Shown here piece by piece: positions 34,292 through 42,568 of a stretch of DNA of 64,000 nucleotides; the stretch's first letter is position 1, and every line of letters starts with the position of its first letter. Origin of the DNA: JAWKSY01 sp041402125. Its GTDB lineage: Bacteria; Planctomycetota; GCA-002687715; DRQF01. The notes beneath the pieces were generated by a model, which did no database searches, had not been told where the DNA came from, and saw only the letters and a program-made list of their open reading frames with translations. Made by a program: the position numbers and the translations under genes. The stretch spans positions 1 through 64,000 of the forward strand of contig JAWKSY010000007.1 in NCBI GenBank assembly GCA_041402125.1. Reading direction: 5' to 3'.

Positions 34292-34443
34292 ATCTATCCC
34301 CGCTGGCTTCGAACGGCTGCGCCGGCGCCGGCCTTCTTCATGCCTCCTCGCCGTGTCTTTCCATTGATACGCCTCGTCGGCCTTCCTCGCCCGGCGCCGT
34401 TTCGCGCGGTCTCGGGCCGACGCGGGATTAATTCACAGACTCT
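34281..34443 (+). repeat. MITE-like palindromic element, copy 2
   Basis: 163 bp, inverted relative to copy 1. Ends AGAGTCCATGAAT (34281) and ATTCACAGACTCT (34443). The stop codon TGA of the S9-FGE gene (34289-34291) is within the terminal repeat. Right end lies 15 bp before dus. Confidence 0.85.
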
Positions 34444-34458
34444 GAGAAGAGGTGAGCG

Positions 34459-35640
34459 ATGGATCCCGTCTACCGCAGCGATCTGAACCGCGACGTCGTT
34501 CCCGCCCACGAGGGCGAGTTCCCGCCGCTCGAGATCGGACCCCTCCGGATCTGGCCGCCGGTGGTCCTCGCCCCGATGGCCGGCGTCACGAACTACCCCT
34601 TCCGCGCCCTCTGTCGGCGCTTCGGAGCGGGACTCTACGTCTCCGAGATGATCACGGCGCGCGCCTTCGTCGAGGGGAACGCCAAGACGGTCAAGCTCTC
34701 GGACTTCGGGCCCGACGAGTCGCCGCGTTCGATCCAGCTCTACGGCGTGGATCCGATCAGCCTCGGGCGGGCGGCCGAGATGCTCTCGGGCGAGGGCAAG
34801 GTCGATCACATCGACCTGAATTTCGGCTGCCCGGTCCGGAAGGTGACGGCCCGGGGCGGCGGTTCGGCCATTCCGGTGAAACCCCGCCTGTTGGCGAAGC
34901 TCGTGCGGTCTGTTGTCATGAACGCCGGAGAAGTTCCGGTCACGATCAAGGTTCGGATGGGGATCGACGACGACTACCTGAGCTACCGGGACTCCGGGCG
35001 CATCGCGGAAGAGGAGGGATGCGCCGCGATCGGGCTGCACGCTCGAACTGCGAGTGAACTCTACGACGGTGAGGCTCGTTGGGCCGCGATCGCTGATCTG
35101 AAGAGCCGGGTCCGGACCATTCCGGTGCTCGGGAACGGCGACGTCTGGGAAGCGGAGGATGCCCTCCGGATGATGCGGACGACGGGGTGCGACGGCGTGA
35201 TCGTGGGGCGGGGGTGTCTGGGACGCCCCTGGCTCTTCCGCGAGCTCGCCGCGCTCTTCGACGGCCGGGAGCCCGAGAACCCGCCGAACCTCGGCGAGGT
35301 CATGGACGTGATGCTCGAGCACGCGCGGCGGCTCGTCGACTGGTTCGGCGAGGCCCCGGGCATGCGGATGATGCGGAAGTTCACGACCTGGTACACGAAG
35401 GGCTTCCGCGGCGGAGCGCGCCTCCGCCCGCAGTTCATCCGCGTCTCCACGCTCGCCGAGCTCGAGGCCCTCGCGGCCTCGGTCGAACGCGAGCAGCCCT
35501 TTCCCCCGGCCGCGATGCGCGTGCGCCGGGGCAAGGGCGCGGGACGGCAGAAGGTCTCCCTGCCCCCGGGCTATCTCGATGACCTGCAGGACGACACGCC
35601 CCCGGGAGCCGCGGCCGAGGAGCCGGGCTCGGGGGGCTGA
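34459..35640 (+). CDS. dus: tRNA-dihydrouridine synthase
   Basis: 393 residues. FMN- and NADPH-dependent reduction of uridines in tRNA D-loops. TIM barrel with APMAGVTNYPFR (about 37-48), catalytic Cys in LNFGCPVRKVT (about 122), VRMGIDD, HART, GNGDV and GRGCLGRPWLF for FMN phosphate. The C-terminal helical domain is ~60 residues longer than usual and ends in a Gly/Pro/Glu tail. DusB is the nearest subgroup. AGAGGTGAGCG precedes ATG 34459. Around 34840-35110 codon use is noticeably less GC-biased (more GTT, CGA, GAA) than in the flanks. Confidence 0.92.
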   Translation: MDPVYRSDLNRDVVPAHEGEFPPLEIGPLRIWPPVVLAPMAGVTNYPFRALCRRFGAGLYVSEMITARAFVEGNAKTVKLSDFGPDESPRSIQLYGVDPISLGRAAEMLSGEGKVDHIDLNFGCPVRKVTARGGGSAIPVKPRLLAKLVRSVVMNAGEVPVTIKVRMGIDDDYLSYRDSGRIAEEEGCAAIGLHARTASELYDGEARWAAIADLKSRVRTIPVLGNGDVWEAEDALRMMRTTGCDGVIVGRGCLGRPWLFRELAALFDGREPENPPNLGEVMDVMLEHARRLVDWFGEAPGMRMMRKFTTWYTKGFRGGARLRPQFIRVSTLAELEALAASVEREQPFPPAAMRVRRGKGAGRQKVSLPPGYLDDLQDDTPPGAAAEEPGSGG

Positions 35641-35669
35641 GGAAGAAGAGAGAGAAAGAGGGTCCCTCC

Positions 35670-37859
35670 ATGTTCCATGCCTTCCCCGCCCGCCTGACGG
35701 CCGCGTTCGCGTTCGCCGTCCTGGCGGTCGCCCCCCTCGTGGCCCAGGACGATCCGATCCTCCGCGACCTCGAGCGCGAGGCCGAGGCCAATCGTCAGGC
35801 CGCGGACCGCCGCCAGGACCTCCAGGACCGCATCCGCGATCTCGGCGAGACCGTGATCACGGCCTCGCGCACGGAGGAGCTGCTCTTCGACAGCTCGACC
35901 TCCACCGACGTCGTCGGCGCGGATCGGCTCGGTCACGTCGAGGCGCCGACGACCATCGCAGACGCGCTGCGTCGCATCCCGGGCGTCATGCCCCAGAAGA
36001 CCGGTCCCGGGCTCGGCTCGCCCTTCCTCCGCGGCTTCACCGGCTTTCGCACCGTCTACCTGATCGACGGCGTGCGCCTGAACAACAGCGTCTGGCGCGG
36101 CGGTCCCAACCAGTACTCCTCGACCATCGATCCGCTCGGCCTCGGTCGGCTCGAGGTCGTGAAGGGGCCCACGAGCGTCCCCTACGGCAGCGACGCCATC
36201 GGCGGAACCGTCGGCGCCTACACGCCGGAGGTCGATCTCGGCCAGGAGGGCGAGGGCTGGAGCTTCGGCGGCCGCGCCTACTACCGCTACGACACGGCCG
36301 AGGACTCCCACGTCGCCCGCGGCGAGTTCTCGGGCGGCTACGGCGGCCGCTTCGGCTTCCGGCTCGGCGGGACCTACTCCTCCCTCGGAGACCTCGAGGC
36401 CGGCGGCTCCGCCGGCGAGCTCGACAACTCCGACTGGGACGCGAACGCCATCGACGCGAAGATCCGCGCCGTCGCCTCGGAGCACGTCGCGGTCGAGTTC
36501 CTCTTCCAGCGCGTGCGCCTCAACAACGTCCCCCGACACCACAGCACCGCCGACGCCGTCACGTTCCACGGGACGACGCGCGGCAGCGACCGGCAGCGCG
36601 ACTTCGACCAGGATCGCGACCTCGTTCTCGCGACGGTCGAGCTCTACGACGGACGCTTCTTCGACGAGGGCTGGGTCAAGTTCGGCTACCAGAACCAGAC
36701 CGAGGTGCAGGACCGCATCCGGTCCAACGGTCGCCGCGACCTGAACGGCTTCGACCTCGACACCGTCTTCCTCCTCGGCCAGCTCACCTCGCAGACCGCG
36801 ATCGGCGAGCTGACCTACGGCTTCGACCTCTACTATGACTGGGTGGACTCCTTCGCGAGGCGGATCAACACCGACGGCTCCGTGAGCTCCCAGACGCCGC
36901 CGGTCGCCGACCGTTCGCACTACCTGAACCTCGGTCTCTTCGTCCAGGACCGCCTCGAGCTGGGGAGCTGGGGTGAGCTCGTCCTCGGCGTGCGCTTCCA
37001 GCACGTCGCGCTGGACGCCAACGAGGTCGTCAACCCGGCGACGAGCGAGGTGTTCTCGATCTCCGACGACTACCAGTCGATCGTGGGCTCGGCGCGTCTG
37101 CTCGTCCACGTGACGGAGGACCTCAACGCCTTCGCGTCCGTCGGCTCCGGCTTCCGCGCGCCGAACCTCTCGGACCTCACCCGCTTCGACTCCGCGCGCA
37201 CGAACGAGATCTCCTTCCCGACGCCGGGGCTCGATCCGGAGTACTTCGTCGGCTTCGAGGTCGGCGCCCGCTATCGCCGCGAGAACCTGCTCGTCGAGGC
37301 GGCCTTCTTCCACACCCTGATCTTCGACGCGATCGACCGTCGTCCGACGGGCGCCATGTTCGACGACCAGTTCGTGGTCGTGAAGGAGAACGTCGGCGAC
37401 GGCTACGTGCAGGGCGTCGAGCTCCAGGCCGTCTGGCGCTTCTTGCCCGACTGGTCGCTCTCCGGCCAGTTCACCTGGATGGAGGGCGAGGCCGACGCCT
37501 ACCCGACTTCAGCGAACGTGATCGTCGAGGAGCCGGTGAGCCGCATCCAGCCCATCACCGGGCGCGCCGCGGTCGAGTGGCGGCCGGAGGGCACGGGCTT
37601 CCGCGCCCGGGCCGAGGTCGAGATCGTCGACAACCAGGACAAGCTGACGAGCGGCGACATCGGCGACACGCAGCGCATCCCGCCCGGCGGCACTCCGGGA
37701 TACGCGGTCTACAACCTCTTCTTCGGCTACGAGTTCCAGGAGGGGAAGACTGTCTTCCTCGACGTCCTCAACCTCTCGGACCGTCAGTACCGCGTGCACG
37801 GCTCGGGCAGTCAGGAGGCCGGTTTCGGGGCGCGATTCGGTTTCGATCTGCGCTTCTGA
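35670..37859 (+). CDS. TonB-dependent outer-membrane receptor
   Basis: 729 residues. Signal peptide about 1-25 (APLVAQ). A charged ~45-residue segment resembling a coiled coil precedes the plug (ETVITASRTEELLFDSSTS, IADALRRIPGVM, FLRGFTGFRTVYLIDGVRLNN, LEVVKGPTSVPYGSDAIGG). The beta-barrel has alternating aromatic strands (WVKFGYQNQTEVQDR) and ends in ...GARFGFDLRF with the C-terminal Phe needed for barrel assembly. It takes up an unknown siderophore, cofactor or sugar using proton-motive force. A cobalamin or vitamin role is possible but not shown. RBS AGAGGG before ATG. The start is 29 nt after dus, but a relation is not obvious. Confidence 0.93.
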   Translation: MFHAFPARLTAAFAFAVLAVAPLVAQDDPILRDLEREAEANRQAADRRQDLQDRIRDLGETVITASRTEELLFDSSTSTDVVGADRLGHVEAPTTIADALRRIPGVMPQKTGPGLGSPFLRGFTGFRTVYLIDGVRLNNSVWRGGPNQYSSTIDPLGLGRLEVVKGPTSVPYGSDAIGGTVGAYTPEVDLGQEGEGWSFGGRAYYRYDTAEDSHVARGEFSGGYGGRFGFRLGGTYSSLGDLEAGGSAGELDNSDWDANAIDAKIRAVASEHVAVEFLFQRVRLNNVPRHHSTADAVTFHGTTRGSDRQRDFDQDRDLVLATVELYDGRFFDEGWVKFGYQNQTEVQDRIRSNGRRDLNGFDLDTVFLLGQLTSQTAIGELTYGFDLYYDWVDSFARRINTDGSVSSQTPPVADRSHYLNLGLFVQDRLELGSWGELVLGVRFQHVALDANEVVNPATSEVFSISDDYQSIVGSARLLVHVTEDLNAFASVGSGFRAPNLSDLTRFDSARTNEISFPTPGLDPEYFVGFEVGARYRRENLLVEAAFFHTLIFDAIDRRPTGAMFDDQFVVVKENVGDGYVQGVELQAVWRFLPDWSLSGQFTWMEGEADAYPTSANVIVEEPVSRIQPITGRAAVEWRPEGTGFRARAEVEIVDNQDKLTSGDIGDTQRIPPGGTPGYAVYNLFFGYEFQEGKTVFLDVLNLSDRQYRVHGSGSQEAGFGARFGFDLRF

Positions 37860-37886
37860 AGCGAGATCCGGACTCGCGGAATCGAA

Positions 37887-37920
37887 CGCAGCGGGGGCGC
37901 CGGAGGCGCCCGCTGCGTTT
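37887..37920 (+). terminator. Hairpin terminator after the TonB-dependent receptor
   Basis: CGCAGCG.. pairs with ..CGCTGCG over 13 bp with a two-base bulge, loop GGA, followed by TTT at 37918-37920; 27 nt after the stop. Confidence 0.7.
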
Positions 37921-37935
37921 GCGCGCACCTCGCCA

Positions 37936-38045
37936 GATGCTAGTACGGTGCCAGTCACCGGATGAGCATCCCCGTGGAGCCGGCTTCGACGTCGCGGCGG
38001 GGTTCGGAGGGATTCTCATCCGGTGACTGGCACCGTACTAGCATC
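37936..38045. repeat. Palindromic REP-like element, single copy
   Basis: Perfect 30-bp arms (37936-37965 with 38016-38045) with a 50-nt spacer. The core TACGGTGCCAGTCACCGGAT is the same as in the array at 63414-63739. No coding content. REP-associated transposase not in window. Confidence 0.85.
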
Positions 38046-38135
38046 TTCGACCGCAATCGCGGCGACGAGCGTTCGATGTGCATCTTCGGCCGCGAACGAG
38101 GCGACGAGCGTTCCGCGTGAGTCTTCGACCGCGGG
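38041..38135. repeat. Short tandem repeat next to the palindrome
   Basis: Two units of about 39-40 bp and part of a third, each GCATCTTCG.CCGC.A.CG followed by GGCGACGAGCGTTC, starting in the right arm of the 37936 element. No ORF of note; may be derived from the REP-like element flank. Confidence 0.6.
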
Positions 38136-38154
38136 TTCGCGTCGGGGCCGCGGA

Positions 38155-38817
38155 TCAGCGCTCGTCGAAGAAGTCGAGCTTGTCCACCGGCATCACGACC
38201 GACGACACCACGTTCTTCGCGTGCGCCGCGGTGCGCTTGAAGTAGCGCGCGAGGAGCGCGGCGGCGACGCCCTCGCCCGGCGTGCCGCGCGTGCCGTCGA
38301 GGAGCTCGTCGACGAGCTTGTCGCAGCGGTCCTCCAGGGCCTCCGCGCGGCGGAGCAGGGCCTTGGCCGAGTCCCGGTTGGCCGCCTGGTGGACGGTCGG
38401 CACCTCGCCCAGCACGGCGTCGAGCTCGGCCCGCAGGCCGAGGAGCTCGGCGTGGGTCGTGTCGCCGGGCAGGATCGGACGACGGACCGAGAGGTCGAAG
38501 ATGTTCTTCGCGTAGTCGCCGATCCGCTCGGCGTCCTTCGCGATGCTCATGAGGACGAGGCAGCCCGGGACGACCGCGGAGCCGTGGACGCTGGCGTGCA
38601 CGACGAGCTCCCGACGGATCGCCTGCTCGAGGCGGTTGATCTGCACGTCCGTCTCGAAGATCTCCTTCCGCACCGCCTCCGGCGTGGCCGCGCCGAGGGC
38701 GGCGTCCGAGGCGAGCTCGTAGATCCGTCGACCGCGCGTGAGCATGTCGCGGAAGGACGAGGCGATGCGCCGGATTTCCGTGGATTCGTCACCGAGTTTC
38801 TTGAGCCATTCGAACAT
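38155..38817 (-). CDS. PhoU-domain (DUF47-like) protein
   Basis: 220 residues, all-helical. MFEWLKKLGDESTEIR at the start and VVPGCLVLMSIAKDAERIGDYAKNIFDLS, the metal-binding PhoU/DUF47 signature (D..R..D/N). It probably acts as a regulator of the phosphate transporter encoded just upstream (38905-39999), as in NptA/PhoU or Pit/DUF47 pairs. ATG 38815-38817 gives the family start. Confidence 0.85.
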   Translation of the reverse strand: MFEWLKKLGDESTEIRRIASSFRDMLTRGRRIYELASDAALGAATPEAVRKEIFETDVQINRLEQAIRRELVVHASVHGSAVVPGCLVLMSIAKDAERIGDYAKNIFDLSVRRPILPGDTTHAELLGLRAELDAVLGEVPTVHQAANRDSAKALLRRAEALEDRCDKLVDELLDGTRGTPGEGVAAALLARYFKRTAAHAKNVVSSVVMPVDKLDFFDER

Positions 38818-38904
38818 CGTCGTTCTCTCGAGAGGGCCGGGCTCGTCGGAGCGCCGGAACCGTAAGCCGTCATCATGCGGACCGGATCGCCGTCCGCGAA
38901 GCAC

Positions 38905-39999
38905 TCAGCGGAAGAGGAGCCAGCCGCCGAGGGGAATCGCCACGAAGACCCCGAACACGTAGCCGACCGCCCACAGGCGCGAACGGAGCGTGAGGCGCGC
39001 GAGACCGACGGCGAGCCGCACGGGTACGTGTCGGATCGCGGGAACGGGGAAGACGAGCGCCGTCGCGCCCAGATTGAAGAGCAGGTGCACGAGCGCGATC
39101 GTGAGGCCGTCCGCGCTGCTCGCCAGCGACGCGAGGATCGCGGTGACCGTCGTGCCGATGTTCGCCCCGAGCGTCACCGGGAACCCGTTCTCGAGCTTCA
39201 GGATCCCGGCCGCGAAGAGGGGGATCATGAGCGAGGTCGTGATGCTGGAGGACTGCACGGCGACGGTCAGGGCCGCGCCGATCACGATCGCGAGCAGGCC
39301 GCTCCGCTCGAGGACGCGGTTGAGCGCCTGTTCGATCCGGTTGGCGATCAGGCTCCGCATCGTCCGGGTGATGGCGACGAGCGCGAAGCTGACGAGACCG
39401 AGCGAGATCAGGAGCATGATCACTCCCGCGAGGGTCTTGCTCAGCTCGAGGTCGTGCGTGAGGAGTTCCTTGACGGGCTTCGTGACCCAGTCGACCGCGA
39501 CCTTGATCGGATTGGCGAAGTGCCCCTCGCCCGCGTTCGGGTCGCGCAGGTGCGCGCTCAGCCAGGCGGCCGCCTCGTGCAGCCATCCCGTCGTCCATTC
39601 CAGGGGCAGGAAGATCGCGACCGCGATCACGTTGAAGAAGTCGTGCATCGTCGCGCCGGCGAAGGCGCGTTCGAATTCCCTCGCTTGTCGGATGTGCGCG
39701 AGCGAGACGAGCGTGTTCGTCACCGTCGTGCCGATGTTGCAGCCCATGATCGTGAAGACCGCGATCTCGAGCGGGAGTTGCTGGGCGCCGACCGCGGCCA
39801 CGACCATGGAGGTCGTGGTCGAACTCGACTGGACGATGACGGTGGCGAGGATCCCGACCGCGAGCGCGGCGAACGGCGACTCGATGCCGTGGAGGAGCCC
39901 CTGGCTCTGCGCCTTCCCCATCGTCTTGAAGGCCGTTCCCATCAGGCCGATCGCGACCAGGAAGACGTAGAGGAGGATGATCAACTTCAGCGGCTTCAC
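38905..39999 (-). CDS. Na+/phosphate cotransporter (NptA / PNaS family)
   Basis: 364 residues from a GTG start at 39997-39999 with GGGGGAG 8 nt upstream. About eight to nine helices. Two inverted-repeat halves each hold a QSSS motif (VQSSSTTTSMVV about 57-68, VQSSSITTSLMI about 245) and a downstream G(C/A)NIGTTVT loop, the SLC34-type substrate site. It imports inorganic phosphate with sodium. The C-terminal PhoU domain found in many bacterial family members is instead encoded by the separate gene 87 nt downstream. Confidence 0.92.
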   Translation of the reverse strand: MKPLKLIILLYVFLVAIGLMGTAFKTMGKAQSQGLLHGIESPFAALAVGILATVIVQSSSTTTSMVVAAVGAQQLPLEIAVFTIMGCNIGTTVTNTLVSLAHIRQAREFERAFAGATMHDFFNVIAVAIFLPLEWTTGWLHEAAAWLSAHLRDPNAGEGHFANPIKVAVDWVTKPVKELLTHDLELSKTLAGVIMLLISLGLVSFALVAITRTMRSLIANRIEQALNRVLERSGLLAIVIGAALTVAVQSSSITTSLMIPLFAAGILKLENGFPVTLGANIGTTVTAILASLASSADGLTIALVHLLFNLGATALVFPVPAIRHVPVRLAVGLARLTLRSRLWAVGYVFGVFVAIPLGGWLLFR

Positions 40000-40600
40000 G
40001 GGGCCGGCTCCCCCAGCGTGTGTTTCGTGTGAGCGATCGATGTGATTCGCGGCGGCCCGGACCTTAACAGGCGGATCGGCCGAGGGCGCGACCGGCGGGC
40101 CGAGCTTTTGCGGCCGCGTCGCCGAGCGACGGCGCGGGGCGGGGGATCGGAGAAGCCGACTTTTCGCATCTTTTCCCATGCGTCCGAGTAGGATCGGGCC
40201 GCGAGCCGGAGACGGGAGAGTGCGGCCGGATCGGCCGGACGCGCAACTGTCGGAGCGACCTCGGGATGGGTGCATGCTCCGATCCGCCGGTCCCTCGATC
40301 CGGGACCGCCTCCCCGGCCGAAGGCCGGCGGAGCGGAGCCGCGGCCTGCGGTGACATGCGGTGGCTGCGGGTGAGAATGCCGAAGAATCCACGGTCTTTT
40401 GTTCGGCTCGCGAAATCCGAGGCGGTGAAAGCGGGAAGTTCTGTTGGTGGTCGGACCCAGGGTGGTTACACTCGGCCTCGACAACCTGTTCGTCACCGAG
40501 CTGCCATCGGGTAGACCGACGCACCCTGCCGCGGAGGAGACTCCGGCGTCGGTCGCGAACGAGATCGGACCGTAGATCGAGAATGCGAGGAACTGCGACC
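40000..40600. other. 600-bp non-coding stretch between divergent genes
   Basis: No ORF with family features. It contains several GC hairpins, for example CCGGCC-GAA-GGCCGG near 40314-40328 and GGTCCC/GGGACC near 40290-40310, and T-rich patches near 40140-40160. It must hold promoters for the phosphate transporter (minus) and the secreted protein (plus). I recognise no known riboswitch or ncRNA. Confidence 0.5.
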
Positions 40601-41869
40601 ATGCGGATGGGCCTTACCGCTCTCCTGCTCGTCACGCTGAGCGCCGCCGCCGCGGCCCAGCAGGCGCAGCAGAACACTTTCACGAGCGCGCTGAACGTCA
40701 ACGACACCGCGCTCAATGCCGTCTTCAATCAGGCGGTCGATCCGCCTCCGCTCCAGCGGAGTCTGCTGACCGACTCGCCGCTCATCGTCAACGCGCGAGC
40801 GACGGCGGGGACGCCGATGCTGCTCCTGTTCGCGGGGGCGACCTCCGCGAACACCGCGCCGATCAACGCCGCGACGATCTCGAACGTCCAGTTCGACCTG
40901 CTCGACACGGGTCCGGTCGGTTACGCCGATCAGGCCCTCGTGAACGGCTACGAATCGCCCTGGAACACGAGCTACTTCGACGGCGGCGGAAACTGGACGA
41001 TGACGACGCTCATGCCCTCGTGCATGTTCGTCTCGGGCGTCCAGACCTGCATCACCGCCGCGACCTTCAACGTGTCGCTCCAGGCCGTCGTGGCGACGCC
41101 TTCGAACCCGCCCTTCAACATCGACACGACCGGCGCGGTGCAGGGCAACTTCTGCAACGGCTACAAGGAGTTCAACTTCTCCGGCGCCGCCGATGACGAG
41201 TTCGGCTTCTACCAGTTCAAGCCGGGCATGACCTTCAGCTTCTACGGCACGAGCTACACCGGCTGCTGGGTCTCCGAGAACGGCCTCATCAAGTTCGGCA
41301 GCAGCACCTCGCTCGGCAACTTCGCCGATCCGACGGTGACGCTCGTCAACTCCTACGGCCCGATCATCATGTCGTTCTTCAACGACCTCGATCCGGACTC
41401 GAGCACCGGCGAGAAGATCTACTGCCAGCAGTACGAGGAGAACGGCGTCACCAAGGTGCGCGTCGTCCACGAGCAGATCCAGGAGTTCGGCGCCGCGACC
41501 GGTGGTCACGGAGGCACGATCACCCTGACCGAGAACAACGAGATCGCCGTCTTCGTCGCCTCGTACAACGCCTTCCCGTCGATCAACACGGCGGTCGGCA
41601 TCTCGAAGGGCGGCGTCGCGGCGGGCAGCGCGAACTTCCCGACGGCCTTCGGTCGTGACCTCTACAACGGCGCCACGATGACCCTCAACACGGGTCCGCT
41701 GGGCGCGAACGTTCCCGGCTTCGAGGTCTTCAACCACGGCCAGAACCCGACCTCGAATCCGATGGACATCATCGGGCTGTTCCAGTTCAACGGCTCCGGC
41801 GTCGGCCCCGGCATCGTCTACGTGCCGGATCCGGCCCTCCCCGCCAACAACGGCTACATCATCCAGTAG
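40601..41869 (+). CDS. Secreted protein with NIDO-like region
   Basis: 422 residues, signal peptide about 1-19 (LSAAAAAQ). Rich in Asn, Thr, Gly and Phe. A segment at about 185-330 (FNFSGAADDEFGFYQF, FYGTSYTGCWVSENGLIKFGS, FFNDLDPDSSTGEKIYC, VVHEQIQEFG) resembles nidogen-like (NIDO) extracellular domains with a paired-Cys pattern. Function unknown; probably surface or matrix. ATG 40601 has GAGGA 8-12 nt upstream; an earlier ATG at 40583 is possible. It resembles part of the 804-residue secreted protein at 52976-55390. Confidence 0.8.
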   Translation: MRMGLTALLLVTLSAAAAAQQAQQNTFTSALNVNDTALNAVFNQAVDPPPLQRSLLTDSPLIVNARATAGTPMLLLFAGATSANTAPINAATISNVQFDLLDTGPVGYADQALVNGYESPWNTSYFDGGGNWTMTTLMPSCMFVSGVQTCITAATFNVSLQAVVATPSNPPFNIDTTGAVQGNFCNGYKEFNFSGAADDEFGFYQFKPGMTFSFYGTSYTGCWVSENGLIKFGSSTSLGNFADPTVTLVNSYGPIIMSFFNDLDPDSSTGEKIYCQQYEENGVTKVRVVHEQIQEFGAATGGHGGTITLTENNEIAVFVASYNAFPSINTAVGISKGGVAAGSANFPTAFGRDLYNGATMTLNTGPLGANVPGFEVFNHGQNPTSNPMDIIGLFQFNGSGVGPGIVYVPDPALPANNGYIIQ

Positions 41870-41918
41870 TCGCAGCGGCCCACCGGGCCGAGGCAGCTCA
41901 TCGCATTCGCGAGGCGGA

Positions 41919-41952
41919 GAAGCCGCGCTCCCCACCCGGGGGGCGCGGCTTC
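41919..41952 (+). terminator. Hairpin terminator after the secreted protein gene
   Basis: 15-bp stem (41919-41933 with 41938-41952) with one wobble, ACCC loop, followed by T-rich sequence TTCTTGCTACCTT. Confidence 0.75.
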
Positions 41953-42028
41953 CTTCTTGCTACCTTGGGCGGGGCGGCGGGCGCGAAGACGCGCCGTCGC
42001 CGTCGGGACCCTCGCGAGGAGTCAGCGC

Positions 42029-42568
42029 GTGCCGCTTCCGGAACACTACCGTCGCTTCTACCGCTTCAACGCGACCTTCGCCCTCCTGATGCTCGTCGTC
42101 GGCGGCATCGCCGGACTCGTCTACGTCGAGATCACCCGTCCGCTCGACTTCGCCAAGGCGCCGCCCGGGGTTCACCTCGAGGCCACCTACCGGCTCGCGA
42201 TCCTCCACGGTCACTGCTTCCTCGTCGGGGCCATCGTCCCGATGATCTGGGTGCTCATCCTCCAGACCGGGCGTTGGCTCGGGGCGGCCCCGGTCGGCGC
42301 GGGCGCCCTCCGCTGGTCCCTGTGGACCTACGTCCCGGGCGCGCTCGGCGTGATCGGGCTCCTCGGCTACAAGGGCTGGCACTACACCTCGCGGCTCCTG
42401 GCCTACGGACCGGACGCGGACTTCGACCGGATCCACGCGGAGCTGTTCGGTGGGAGCCGGGCGATGAGCGGCGCCTTCCACGGCATCTCGCACACGGTCG
42501 CGACCGTCGGTCTCATCATCTTCACGGTGGCCGTCCTCCGGAGCTTCGGACGGCGCGTCGAGTCGTGA
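42029..42568 (+). CDS. Four-helix His-containing membrane protein of unknown function
   Basis: 179 residues from GTG 42029 with GAGGAG 9 nt upstream. Four transmembrane helices (about 15-34, 62-84, 97-115, 150-172). Conserved-looking His residues lie at helix ends: AILHGHCFLVG, KGWHYTSR, FHGISHTVATVG. The pattern VYVEITRP...LHGH recalls DUF2871-type proteins (GVFYREFT...LHTH); a heme or metal site is conceivable. The stop overlaps recQ by GTGA. Family assignment is weak. Confidence 0.75.
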   Translation: MPLPEHYRRFYRFNATFALLMLVVGGIAGLVYVEITRPLDFAKAPPGVHLEATYRLAILHGHCFLVGAIVPMIWVLILQTGRWLGAAPVGAGALRWSLWTYVPGALGVIGLLGYKGWHYTSRLLAYGPDADFDRIHAELFGGSRAMSGAFHGISHTVATVGLIIFTVAVLRSFGRRVES

